From positions 46,879,741 to 46,943,740 of the forward strand of contig CM041465.1 in assembly GCA_023213395.1 (NCBI GenBank): 64,000 nucleotides of DNA. The letters run 5' to 3'. The notes below the pieces were generated by a model. That model worked only from the letters and a program-made list of their open reading frames with translations, had not been told where the DNA came from and made no database searches. Made by a program: the position numbers and the translations under genes. Source of the stretch: Cycas panzhihuaensis. Lineage: Eukaryota > Cycadophyta. Below, piece after piece: positions 20,960-32,174 of this stretch (position 1 is the stretch's first letter; each line of letters begins with the position of its first letter).

Positions 20960-23900
20960 TGGAAGCGCACCTCTAGGGGGTCACTAAGGATGAGGTACTC
21001 TAAACAAACACCAAGGTTACAAAAGAGGGTCTAGAGATCTCAAAGAAAGATAGGTCACCCTCAAAGGGAATTCATGCATTGGAATATAGATTTAGGGACC
21101 TACAACTAACGTGTTATCCTTATCTTTTACTCTAGATACCTCTTTCAATTCGAATAGGGCAATGAGGTGTCTTCAGGCTACTAAATAGCCTAAATAGAGT
21201 TCTCTTAGACTCATAGGGAGAGAAGAGGAGCTAGATCTCCTTTCAAAAAAGGAGATGAGTAAAGAAGAAGCAAAGTGGTAGTAAGAACGAGAGGCAGTTC
21301 TGACAAGCCTCCTTGGAGTTTAGGGGTTTATCGTAAAAGGAGTTGGGTTTTGAGTGTTGAGATCACAAGAAGGAGAGAATATTATAATCATCCAAAAGCA
21401 ACTAAGTTGCAAACTCTTATTTAGGTAACAAGAAGAGCAAGATGGTGCAGGAGTATGAAGAAGGAAGAGCAGAGGCAAATCATGAATATCTTATGGTGAC
21501 TAAGTTACGAGCTCTTCTTGGGTCTCTAAAAAGAGTGAAGTGGTCTTTGGAGTTTAGGATTCCTATGTTGATAGGATGTGGTTTAGTCCATTTTGTATAT
21601 TTGGGGTGAAGTTTTAGTCTCATATAAAGATGGTTTCTTCCAAAGAAATGAAATATGCAAAAGATTAAAATGAATATATAAATAAATATATAACTTTTCC
21701 TTTTTTGGTTATGTCACTCTCTTTTGCCTCTGAATGAATGAAATGAGGCTAAAATGTGGAAGAGGGAAGGGGAAAGGTACAACATGAGGTGTTTCCTTAT
21801 ATTAATATTTCTCCTCTTTAGTAGGAGGAGGATTGACTTCCTTTAAATGATGAAGGATCTAATAAATATTCCTAAAATATATGCAAAACATCTGCCCTTA
21901 TCTCTCTTCCCTTGTACAATATGCAACCAAGGAAAACTTTTAATTTTTTTCCTTTTCTTGATTTTTTGAATAAAAAAGGTGGAATGGAGGAGAAAGGGAG
22001 GAGAGGAAGAGTGTGTAAGGAAGAGTGCACCTAGTTATGACATTCGGTGCTACGTTTTGTTGTGCCTTTATTACCACTCCTCGCAATGCACTCCCTCAAG
22101 TTGTTGGTACCTTTGTTTCTATGGATTGTTGCAAGAGTTATTGGAGATGGAGGGAGGGTATTCCTTACCTTCCCCTAACCTCCAAGTGAGGCTTACTTAC
22201 CTTCCCCAATTATGAAATAATGAAAGAAAGAAATAGAAATAGAATAGAAACGAACTTGAAATAAGTAAGATGTTACCTTTTGTAATATATCATCTTGATT
22301 TGTAAAAGAGATCTTTAACTTGTAACACAAAAGAAACAAGGTCTCCCACAAGCAAGATATGTATATATGTATCTTAATAAATAAAGTTGGTATGACTATT
22401 TGTAAGCCAAAAGAGAAACAAATGTAATGTTGTATATTTCTTATTTAATATTTTTTTTGTGTGTGCAATAATCAAAACATATGTAAGAGGGTAAGAAAAG
22501 GGGTGTTGCCTTAGGATGGAAAGCTCTTCTATGTGGTGATAAATCCCTATAAGCCACAGGTAGCTCACTTGGCTAGGTATTACAAATGAGTACAAGTTTA
22601 ATGGATATATGTATAAGCCTCACAACGAACTAAAATCCCTAAACTAGTGGTGGAAACGTAGGGAAAGACATCTTAAAGCATGCATAAGGGGATTACCTAA
22701 GTGAGAGGTGGATTTAGGAGTTAGAACTCAGCCTATGGACCTTCGCAAGTGAGAGGTGGATTTAGGAGTTAGAACTCAGCATATGGACCTCCTCACATGC
22801 TCCCTTGGCTTGGTTTGACCTCCCTACTTTCATAGGTTGGTGGATTTAGTTTATGAGGAAGAAGTTATGTATCAAAATGAAGGTGTTGCCTCCTTATTTT
22901 GGGTGAAAATAGATAAAAAACAAAACAAAATTAATCTAAGATCATAGATCTAGGGTTGCACACATGAAATAATAAGGTAAAATCATCAAATGGGAGGATT
23001 CTCATGTGGAAAAATCAAGAAAAACATATTTACCATACAAACTTAGTAACTTTAGGTGAAGAGAAACTTTTAAAAAGAGGAAACCTATGTTTTACGGAAG
23101 AAAAGAGGAGTTCTTTGGCCATTTGATTGCTTGAAAGATCCTCCTAGCTTCCCTTGGCTTGATCTTCCCTTGCCTTAGCTACTGTTGGGCCTTCTTTATA
23201 TTATTGTGAAGGAAACCTATGAATTTTATGTGTTGAAGAGAGTTGGAGAGAATATCAAAAAATTAGAGTGTAAAAACTTGAGGGTAGATTATTGAAGATG
23301 CTTGGAGGGAGATTGGAGATGCCCAAAATAAATTTGAATTTGGGTATTTTTTTATTTGGTGAGGCCTCAAGACCATTGGGGCTTAATTTGGGCTAGTCTC
23401 GAGGTGAGATCATGTGCCACCCATCAATCAATGCATGAATTAGTCGTTTCTAGTTGTGTATTTACTATATAATAGTCGCCCCATGAACTTATTCGTGACA
23501 TTGCTAATATATTTGTGATCCTATGAATATATTAGCAGGGCACAACTATCAGACCAAGGTGGATAGAAATTATCTCAAGGTAGTAGTAGAATCATAAAAA
23601 TAATAAAACATAATAAAAAGATGGTAAGTATTGATAAGAAAATGGGGGAGAACTCCTTGGCCGAGGTCTGAAACTCCTCCCTAAAGGTCTATATGTCAAT
23701 CTTGGGCCATCCTATACACTGACAACTGACAAAAATGTATGATAAAGTCATCCAATAGGGTTGGAACCTCATGAAGATGGTGACAATCAAGGTGTCGAGT
23801 ATAGATGGATGTTAATTAGTGAACCCTAATGACATACACAGGGAAATACCATAATGTGTAAGCAGTGGGGTGCACCTATCCACTAAAACTCCCAATAAAC

Positions 23901-24247
23901 TACCTTAGATGGATCGAGGGATAGATAAAGTAGAGAGAAAAAGGGTAAGATATGATGAAGTAGATTAAGGTACATGTGAGTCAGGCTATGGAGGCCTACG
24001 AGTACTCGTAACTAGGAGGGAGATCACCTAGAAGCTAATATTCCATTAGACTAGAGTCTTAATCATCATAGGCAAAATGTCATGCATAGGCAAGCTAATC
24101 AAGAAAGTCAATCAAGCACTCAAGTAGCCATGAAAACATCACATACCATAATAATTATAAAAATGTGATAGAATGCAAGAGATAAAATATATACCTAATT
24201 GTACTTGTGTGATGGTATCCCAATCTATTCCCGGTGGCTAGGAAATA
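20960..24247 (-). repeat. Element T 3' LTR (about 3288 bp)
   Basis: Matches 43669-46873 along its whole length. The plus-strand edges are TGGAAGCGCACC and GGCTAGGAAATA. Contains a 44 bp direct duplication (22699-22742 and 22747-22790) missing from the other LTR, and an 11 bp perfect inverted repeat at 23503-23536. Short ORFs inside it, including a 73-codon minus-strand one at 22374-22595, have counterparts in the other LTR because it is a copy. Confidence 0.92.
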
Positions 24248-24262
24248 CTGGCCCCTTGCCAG
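24248..24262 (-). other. Element T polypurine tract (putative)
   Basis: The minus strand reads TGGCAAGGGGCCAG just before the LTR start TATTTCC. Purine-rich, but broken by pyrimidines. Confidence 0.55.
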
Positions 24263-25059
24263 TAGAACCTCATTGCTCAAAAGAATTAGATGATGGTGAA
24301 TGTTGTCAATACAATCTCATTAGTAATAGTGTATAAAGCTCATATGCCAGTAACCAAGATGAGTGGCGAGTGTCACAATGAATCGAGTGAATGGGAGATG
24401 TATGTTTAGGTAAGGAAGAAGAGGTGTGGCTTGATCAATCCTTAAGGTGCAAAGCCCTAGACCCAAAACATATGTAGGATGATGGGAAGGTGACCTAGAG
24501 GTTACCATGGTGACACTTAGGCAGGTTGCATAACCCTGGAAAATAGGATGGGATTGAAATCTCTATGGAAAGTAGAAGAATGGTAGAAAGGGGGAGGGAG
24601 ATGAGGGGATGCCCCATCACCTTTGCATACAAGGTATACATAATATAAACATGATCCAAGAATGATTTGAATATAATCCAAGAGATGTAAACATCCTCAA
24701 AGAGATGTAGTCATAACTAAAAAGCATGAAAAACCCATACCACAGATGATACAGGGGCCAAGCAAAGAGACAAACCTGTAGTCACCATAGTTTAACCTTG
24801 TTAGCGATTTATTTTTAGAGGTATGAGAGTGGTCAAAATAAGAAAAGGATGATAATCCAAAGGTTTGTATGAGGGGTTGACCTATTAGGTTGCATGGAGT
24901 GGATTGTCTAAGAGGGGAAGATGATGTTCAAGAATGAGGCAAACTAGGCTATCTGCTTTGGTATTTTGATCACGAGGGGAATGCTAGATGTCTACTAGTC
25001 ACAGGAAAAGAGCACAAAAGCAACTTAGTGATCGAGGTAGGGGACCTCAGTCAAGGGAA
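24263..25059 (-). other. Element T 3' region, no coding match
   Basis: Lies between the second RNase H and the polypurine tract. I see no domain in it. It may hold the decayed C-terminal half of the RNase H or be untranslated. Confidence 0.5.
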
Positions 25060-25326
25060 AAGGACTTATTAGATTTGAGTCACCTATGACACCATGATTT
25101 GAGAGTTGTAGAATAGAATAATAGGGCCATGATGGAAGCGAAGCATATCGGTGAGGGCCTCTATAACGACAGTGTACTCTGCTTCATTGTTCATGGCCTT
25201 AGGTAGGTACATCCTGAAACATATGAGGTCATGCCTAAAAGGATCACAGATGATCTAGGCAACTGTAGAGGGTCCCAAGTTGCCATGGCTACCACCATTA
25301 GTGTAGATGAGGAGAGCCATGGCATA
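25060..25326 (-). pseudogene. Element T second, archaeal-type RNase H
   Basis: Same strand as gag-pol. YTNGGSHGNLGPSTVA at 25291-25305 onward corresponds to the YTDGGSRGNPGP start of archaeal/plant RNase HI, with the first catalytic Asp changed to Asn. NNEAEY at 25174-25191 keeps the catalytic Glu. FYNSQIMVS at 25099-25113 replaces the usual SDSQL, so the third acidic residue is also lost. An in-frame TAG stands for Gln or Trp after STVA. The family role would be extra hybrid cleavage. It sits downstream of integrase and of the antisense ORF, whereas I would expect it between RNase H and integrase. Confidence 0.8.
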
Positions 25327-26565
25327 GAAGAGTAGATAAGACTTGTAAAAAAGTAGACAAGGAGTGTACAGAGTAAAAGGAAGGAAAAGGAGTAAGGCTT
25401 AATTACTTACAACAACCCAAAAGGGTGACCATAAGAGGATAGGAGAGCCCTACTAATAGGCTACTTAACTAGAAGAGGGATTGCCTTATGGAAAAAGAAG
25501 AGTCGTTAGGGAATTAAGTTAACTACAAGGTCACAAAGTTGGTACGAGGCCAATGAGGAGGGTAGGAGAGGGGGGAATTCTTGTCAGGAGCTCCAATGAG
25601 CTAAAATAATTGTAAAAATAGATTCGAGGTGCCAAAATGAGCCTATAGAGTGTGAACACTAATAGTGTTTTGGGTAGTAAAAAAATGAGGAAAAAGAGCT
25701 CATGCAGGAGCTAAAAAGGGCATCATAAATATGCGAAACAACTATGAAATGACACATTTGGAAGGGGAATTGAGCCGAAGCTCTAAAGGGATTATGGATA
25801 AACTTGAAACAATGATCTCAATAGTTCTTTTGTAGTGAGAAAAAGGTGTAGTACCCCAGGTAGCTCTACTAATAAAAGGAGGTGGAAGGGTGAAAACGAG
25901 GTTCATTTTCATGCCCTCGCAACCAAATCTGGAGAGAGACCTCCTTACTACCTTGGTTAAGTTTACCTTCCATTGCATGTCTCACAAAGGAGTTCCAATT
26001 ATCAGATCATCATGTAGAGGAAATCGATTGGACCAGATTTGCATGATGGTAGTGATTAGGCTGGACCCAGTACACTAATCTAGACTTAGTCTTAATTTTT
26101 TTATTATTTTCTTTTGTGATTTTTAGTAGTTAAGTAGGGCTCCTTATGAGCTTTTTGGGGCTGCTTGAGCCTAATTTAGGATATAGAAGAGGTTGGACCA
26201 GGGCATTAGGAAGATCTAGTCCTAGTGGACTAGCTCTAGTCTACCAAATATGAAAAGTTTAAATTTTTTTACTTCAGTTTTTAAATTTTAGGTAAGGCCA
26301 ACTTTGCCCTACAAACTTATTCGTGGTGTCATGAACATTGTAGTGGGGTGACTAATACCCTCATAGGGCCCACTTATATATTCATTGTACTATGAAAATG
26401 TTAGTAAGGCAAAGGCAAGGTAAAGGGAAAAAAGAAAAATCATTTAAATTTTGATTTTCTACATGATTCTTGCTGCATTTTATTGATCTGAGAGAGAACT
26501 TGATTGACAGGAGGGGTGAGAGACTAACTATAGTTATCTATTTAGATGTTTAGTAGCCTATTATC
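25327..26565. other. Element T accessory region, unrecognised
   Basis: About 1.2 kb without a recognisable domain. A 78-codon minus frame at 25742-25978 has no match known to me. Motifs AACTTATTCGTGGTGTCATG and TATATATTCAT at 26300-26400 echo the LTR stretch near 23485-23540 and 46105-46155. Confidence 0.4.
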
Positions 26566-28440
26566 ATGGTGGATAATCATGAGAACAAGGGCTCCCTGAT
26601 GGTAGGATTTGTCAAACTGATGGATCGACATAAGCAGGGCATTTTGAGGAGGTGTGGGCTACTGAAGCTCATTCAAACATTATAGTATACCTCAGAACAA
26701 GGTCTACTATTAGATATCATGTTACATTAGGACCAGAGGAAATATGTTTTCCATCTTGTGCTAGTGGGGGATATTACGATCATACCTAGAGATGTCAGGT
26801 GGATCCTGGGAGTGCTGGTGAGTAACATGCCAGTGATGTTGGGGGCTTTACCTAGCACAGATGTTGAACACTACGAAACAACTTTATTTTTCATTAGAAG
26901 GGGATGTTAGTCTTAGAGGGGGATTACACTTTGAATGATGGTTATGTTTGACATTTCTTATATGAGGAAGTTGATTATTTTGGCTATTCTATTACAAATT
27001 TACTAGAAATAGAATTGTAGAGAGATTTTTGGTAGATGGATGACTATCATTTGAAGGTGCGAGGTGGGGAAGCATTTTGATTGGGTTGCACTGATAGTAG
27101 CCAATCTTATGGCTCAATTGGATCTGATTCTAGTGGTGGGATAGGGAGAACTTTCTTTCTACTCTTTGATCCAACGCTAGCTCTTTGACCACTTTAGGGG
27201 AGTAGCACTAGCAGTGGGGCCACAACCGATAACATCTACTACCCTCATGATTCATAGATGGTAGATGTGCTTCTAGAGTGTAAGAGAGTCAACCCACGTG
27301 AGACAGTCAATAGTTGCGATGTCTCTAGATCTCCTCACAATAGAGGAGTACATATAAGATCCCTACCACACCATGCACTAAGTGAGTGTTATAAAGGAGG
27401 AAGAGGCAAGAGGGGTCCTGATAGAGGAGCCAAGAGATAAGGAGGATGATGGAGTAGTTGCAAATAATCTAGAGGAGGATGTAACACTAGCAACTGCAGT
27501 AGAGGCACTCTTAGTCATCGGAGGAGTAGGTATCCCTGAGGCTAAGGATCCAGAGGGAGATGATATACCTATTTCTCTAGGAGATCTAGGAGTAGGGAAG
27601 GCATCAATTGTGGGAGAGGGTGTAATAGTTGGAGAAGTGCCAGTGGTCCTAGGAGGTGAGATCTCCTATTTTCCTTAGCTTAGCACTTGATTTATTTATC
27701 TCTTTTTATAGTTTTTATTTGTTATACTTTATGTATCATAGGTCTTGATGGATTTTTTATGTATCCCATACCAATACCCTCAATTCACATGGCTAGTAGA
27801 TGGAGATGATATGGGAGAGCTAGTTAGATAGGTGGTTGTTGAGCTCTTCCCACACATGTATGAGGAAGAATAGCCTCTTATCATTATCAATGAGGGGCCA
27901 AGATCAATAGGACAACATGCAGTGATGTTTTCTCCTCTTACACGAGTGTGAGATATATGGGTTGCAAAGGCCCAAGAGTGGTAAGCGAGGGAGGACCAAC
28001 TCTAGGAGAGAAAGATCATCTCTAGGGAAAAAGTGACCAACTCTAGGGAGAGAGGGACCATCTACGAGCTCGGGTGTAGGTGTTAGAGGCCTGAGGAGGC
28101 GTTGGGGATGTTAGTAGTGATGTGAGGGTCATTATGCTTGAGGAGAGGCTCTATAGGATGTAGAGGGAGTAAGACCAGTTACTAGATGAGAGGGATTGAC
28201 TGCTGGGTAATAGGGACTAGCTATAGGAGAGGTTTGATCAACTAGTCAATTAAATGGTTACCCAATCCTCGTACAGTAGGACTTACATGGCTACACCATC
28301 CCAAAGGAGTATGAGAGATGAGGGGAGTAAGGCTGGGATCTCACAAAAGGGGAGAAGGAGGAGCCTAAAAGGGATGTGGTCCCCAAGTGAGGGAGCAAAT
28401 AGGTGAGGAGAGGATACACCATGAGGGTATGGTGGCCCTA
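26566..28440 (+). pseudogene. Antisense ORF of element T, plant-mobile-domain-like
   Basis: Plus strand, opposite to gag-pol, between integrase and the second RNase H. It starts MVDNHENKGSLMVGF (ATG 26566). The core LLLDIMLH, stop, DQRKYVFHLVLVGDITIIP, RDVRWILGVLVSNMPVMLG follows the plant mobile domain pattern (a W or R position, TFHL, GE-T-TL-DV, LG-P). Then come WVALIVANLMAQL-like helices (27100), an acidic Val/Glu/Gly-rich segment (27382-27655) and Arg/Glu heptad-like repeats (27990-28060). Many stops. Tat-lineage elements are known to carry antisense ORFs at this site. Product role unknown. Confidence 0.65.
27656..27741 (+). other. Possible 86 bp intron in the antisense ORF
   Basis: AGGAG/GTGAGATCTCC opens it and a T-rich stretch ending TGTATCATAG/GTC closes it. 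The frame before it reads VPVVLGG and the text after it resumes LMDFLCIPYQYPQF. It is AT-rich, unlike the flanks, and stops follow if it is read through. Confidence 0.35.
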
Positions 28441-29290
28441 CATGACCATTGTACTATAGGTTTTTGAGGTAAGAAATCTTCAAACCTCTAGGGGGTCTCT
28501 TATCATACACAGATGTATGATTGTACTTGCCCCTTATAAGGATTCTGGCTTCTTCAGGCATATGGTGCCAATACTTTGTACCATTATTTATTTCGTATAT
28601 ATATACAGGGGCCACATTGGTATCCCGTTTTGACATATTATGCTTATTTTATTGATTATGGATGTATGGATGTAGAGATCATAGCATATATTGATTTATA
28701 TTTTGTTGTGTCATGTACATATAGATGCTTTTGGTTTGGATGCTTTCTTTTATACAACATGGTACTTGCCCTAAGCACAGGTGTTCACCCTATGCGATAG
28801 GTGACCTCGCATGAGACTAGGGTGAGGGGATCATGCATATCCCTCAGATGGGACATGGGGATCCTACTAAGAAAGTAATGAGGTAGGTACAAATACCCCA
28901 AGAAACAACTGAAGTAGAGATATGGACTATCCCTAAAGGCTTTTCCAAGTAGTGACTCATGCTCGAAAGCAAAACTAAGTCGCATCCTTGGATGGAGCCC
29001 TAACCATATGTGTGATGTCAAATTGATATAATTAAATGACTATTAATATATTAACAAAAAAAGGGTGCTTTATTATTGAAGGGGGATAAACAACTCCGTC
29101 GAAAAGGGTTGTGGCTCCCTCATTAACATACAAAGTGACCCAAGATCCAAACATACATCATACCCCTGATGTGAAGGCATGGCAATGTGTGTGGGGGGCA
29201 ATTTAGGCTCATTTTAGAGTAAAGGAAAGACGTCTATTCTACTTTGATGTAGAATGGATCACACATAGAATTTATTTAGGAATTTACCAT
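28441..29290. other. Element T, between antisense ORF and integrase end
   Basis: No domain recognised. The plus frame 28576-28800 is a chance ORF with no conserved blocks. This interval may hold the convergent 3' ends of the sense and antisense transcripts. Confidence 0.45.
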
Positions 29291-30330
29291 TTATGGCTTT
29301 GTCAAATTCGAGTCCTTCCAGTGTCACTATCCTATATGTGCCATTGTCGAGGCTCCCGAGAATGATGAAGGGGCCCACCCATTTGGGGCTAAATTTGGAT
29401 AGTTGATCATGGAAATATTCTAGTTTGAGGACTTGGTCCCTGGGGTTTAAATGGCAAGAGCATAGATGTTTATCATATGTCCTTCATGCTCTAGCCTTAG
29501 AAGCAAGATTTGCTTGATATGCAGCCAAGTGTTTCTCTTCTAGGGATTCAAGGTCTAGGAGGCAGGCCTAGTAACACGACTCCTCATTGATGAGACCCCT
29601 GAGGGAAACTCTAAAGGAGGGGACCTTGACTTCTAAGGGGAGCACCACTTCAGTCTTGTATACTAGGGAGAATGGGATCATCCCCATTACAGTACGAATA
29701 GAGGTATGATATTCCCACAGGGTAGAATGACATTGAAGATGCCAATCCTTTTGGAATTGGACAATTATCTTCTTCAGAATATTGATAAGAGTCTTTATTA
29801 AACAACTCAATTTGGTCGTTGGCTTGGGGGTAGTAGGGAGATAAGGTCTTATGAGATATCCTAAGTTTCTTACCAAGTTTATCCATCTCTTTGTTACAAA
29901 AAGGAGTACCATTATCTATAATTATAACATTTGGGACTCTAAATTAGAAGATAATGTGTTGATAAATGAAAGTGGTAATTATCTTGCCAATAATGGAGGT
30001 TAATGGAATAACTTTAGCCCATTTGGTAAAATATTCTATTGCAGTTAGAATAAATTTATGTTGTAAGGATGAAGGTAAAGTGATGGCTCCGATGAGGTCT
30101 AATCCCCATTGGGAGAAAGGCCATGGGGAGAAAATTGGGTAAAGGGCCTCAGAAGGTAAATGAATTACATTAGCATGCTCTTGGCACTTGCGACAACGTT
30201 ATATATAGGCATGGGCATCCTTGAAGAGAGACAAATAATAGTAGCCCATGTAGAGAATCCTTTAGGCCATGGATTAGCCCTCTAAATGGCCTCCATAAGT
30301 GCCACTATGACATTCATGGAGGATTTGGTT
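29291..30330 (-). pseudogene. Element T integrase
   Basis: Zinc-binding part: ILHECHSGTYGGHLEG, then CRKCQEHANVIH near 30170-30200. Core triad intact and correctly spaced, D,D(35)E: D at 30097-30099 (WGLDLIGAI), D at 29914-29916 (IIIDNGTPF) and E at 29806-29808 (QANDQIELFNK). The C-terminal part (about 29300-29430) reads LSKFSPKWVGPFIILGSLDNG and GKFLNKFYV. I see no chromodomain. Several TAG/TAA stops and a frameshift near 29900. Confidence 0.9.
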
Positions 30331-30479
30331 TGCTTCGTTAGGCTTGATACAATAGAGGAGGACTCTGTTGAAAGATCTCTTATACAACACCTCCTCCATA
30401 AGGAAATATTGCCTAGCGATAGCTCTAACGCATGACTTTACTTTTTCACTGGCATTAGAAGGGTATTATTGATGGGTGA

Positions 30480-31060
30480 GATATTATATAATATCCCCAT
30501 ACCATTTACTATCAGCTAATAGATGGGAAGATGAATCTTGGAGAGCTAGGATGGACTCATTAGGCAAAGAATCATTGATTGGAAGGCTAGAGAGATTCAA
30601 GATAAGGGCATCAGTTAGTTACTCAACAACCACCATTACCTTCTTGGATTTCCTATTGATAATTTTGAGGTTATATTCTTGGAGGAGGACATCCCATTTG
30701 CCTATTCTCCTAGTCAAGTTGGACTAGATTAAGAGGTACCTCAATGGATTAGATTAGATGATCACATAGGTGGTGTTTCCTAGAAGGTAATGCCTAAACT
30801 TCTTAGCTACATGGATCAAGGCTAAGCATTTCTTTTTGGTAGGAGGGTACTTTAGCGCAGCTACTACTAATTTATGATTGATAAAATATATGGCTCGCTT
30901 GGTCCCATAATCATCTTCTTGGGGCAACAAGGCTCCCAAGGACTCATCGGTTGCCGAGGTATATAAAATGAATGGGCGGTCAAAGAGAGGGGGTGCCAAA
31001 ATAGGGGTAGAGACCAATGCTTTTTTGAGCTCCTAGAATACCTCCTAGGTTTTGGAGGAC
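30480..31060 (-). pseudogene. Element T gypsy RNase H
   Basis: Open 30754-31017: FILYTSATDESLGALL is the first catalytic box with the usual Asp changed to Thr-Ser, RAIYFINHKLVVA, KCLALIHVAKKFRHYLL keeps the helix but the Glu of EKxCLAL reads Lys. The C-terminal part continues to 30480 with LTRRIGKWDVLLQEY and LTDAL. This is the ancestral RNase H, separate from the one at 25060. Confidence 0.88.
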
Positions 31061-31189
31061 CATACAAATGGAGCCCCCTTCTTCAAAAGGTTAGTCAATG
31101 GTTTGGTATTTATAGCAAAGTCTACCCAGAAATGCCTCAAGAAGCCTAGCCTACTAAAAAATGACTTGATTTGATATTACATTTTTGAA

Positions 31190-31846
31190 GGAGGCATATC
31201 AAAGATAACTTTGACCTTATTAAGATCAATTTGGATCCCTTGTTTAGAGATAAGGAAACTTAAGAGCTTACCAGCGATCACGATGAACATGTATTTAAGT
31301 GGGTTCTGGCTAACATGGTATTTGCGACAACTTGTGAAAATAGCACACATGTTCGTAAGGTGATTGGTCCTCTTATGGGAGAGGCCCATTATATTGTCCA
31401 TAAAAATCTTAAGGGTTTTGTTTATGAGGTTATGGAAGACAAACTACATTGCCCTTTGATATATGGTAGCTGCATTCTTTAATCTGAAGGGCATTGCCTT
31501 ATAGGTAAACATACCCCATGGGGTAGGGAAAGTTATCTTGTGACAATATTCAAGGGATATTTGGATTTAGTTATATCTAAAGAAGTCATCCATCAAGGAC
31601 ATGACTTCAAAGACTATTATTCGATTAATAACTTGATCAATGAACAGTAAGGGGAAGTTATTTTTGGGACATTTGTTGTTTATGTCCTAGAAATCAATAC
31701 AAATTTGAATCGTCCCATTTTTCTTGATGACAAGAATGATGTTGGATACCCATTTGGGGCAATCGATGGAAGTAATTAGCCTTGCGTCTAAGAGCTTCTC
31801 TACTTCCATCTTTACTATGGCAAAGAATTTAAGATGTAGAGGACAT
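31190..31846 (-). pseudogene. Element T reverse transcriptase core
   Basis: Blocks: FFAIVKMEVEKLLDARLI, CPKWVSNIILVIKKNGTIQ, CIDF, CPKNNFPLLFIDQVI, MSLMDDFFRYN, KITFPTPWGMFTYKAMPF, then FMDN at 31393-31404. The second active-site Asp is Asn through GAT to AAT. Then ISKQGIQIDLNKVKVI. Copia B cut this domain at 31847/39289, and the upstream piece is 39290-39505. Confidence 0.92.
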
Positions 31847-31851
31847 TATTT
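31847..31851. other. Target site duplication of copia B, left copy
   Basis: TATTT, identical to 39285-39289. It confirms that copia B is one insertion event with both edges preserved. Confidence 0.92.
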
Positions 31852-32162
31852 TGAAGGAAGGATGGATCTAGGATATAAATTACTCACATGCACACAATGG
31901 CAATGGAGAATGAAAAAGAAGATGAAACAAGATATGAGAGCAAGAATGAAGGTGAGAATAAATAATGACTCCCTCCTTGAGATTTCACCTTTTATTATTG
32001 AGGATAAGCATTAGGGTTAGGATTTTCTCTCCTAATGACATGAACCCAAAATTACATCCAAATGTACATAAAGTGCATTTCATTAAGAGACTAATGCTAA
32101 TAATATATCCTAAGGTCACATAATAATCTACACAAATGACCTTGATACATTAAACTCTTTCA
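31852..32162 (-). repeat. Copia B 3' LTR (311 bp)
   Basis: On the minus strand it starts TGAAAGAG and ends CCTTCCTTCA, with inverted termini TGAAAG and TGAAGG. It aligns with 38973-39284 throughout. Confidence 0.95.
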
Positions 32163-32174
32163 ATCTCCCCCTTA
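32163..32174 (-). other. Copia B polypurine tract
   Basis: The minus strand reads TAAGGGGGAGAT immediately before the LTR. Confidence 0.92.

Noticed and set aside
28576-28800. 74-codon plus-strand ORF after the antisense ORF of T
   Set aside because: Rich in Tyr/Phe/Cys as expected for AT-rich noise; no match to the plant mobile domain pattern.
31724-32014. 96-codon plus-strand ORF
   Set aside because: It crosses the T RT to copia B LTR boundary on the antisense strand, so it is a by-product of the insertion.
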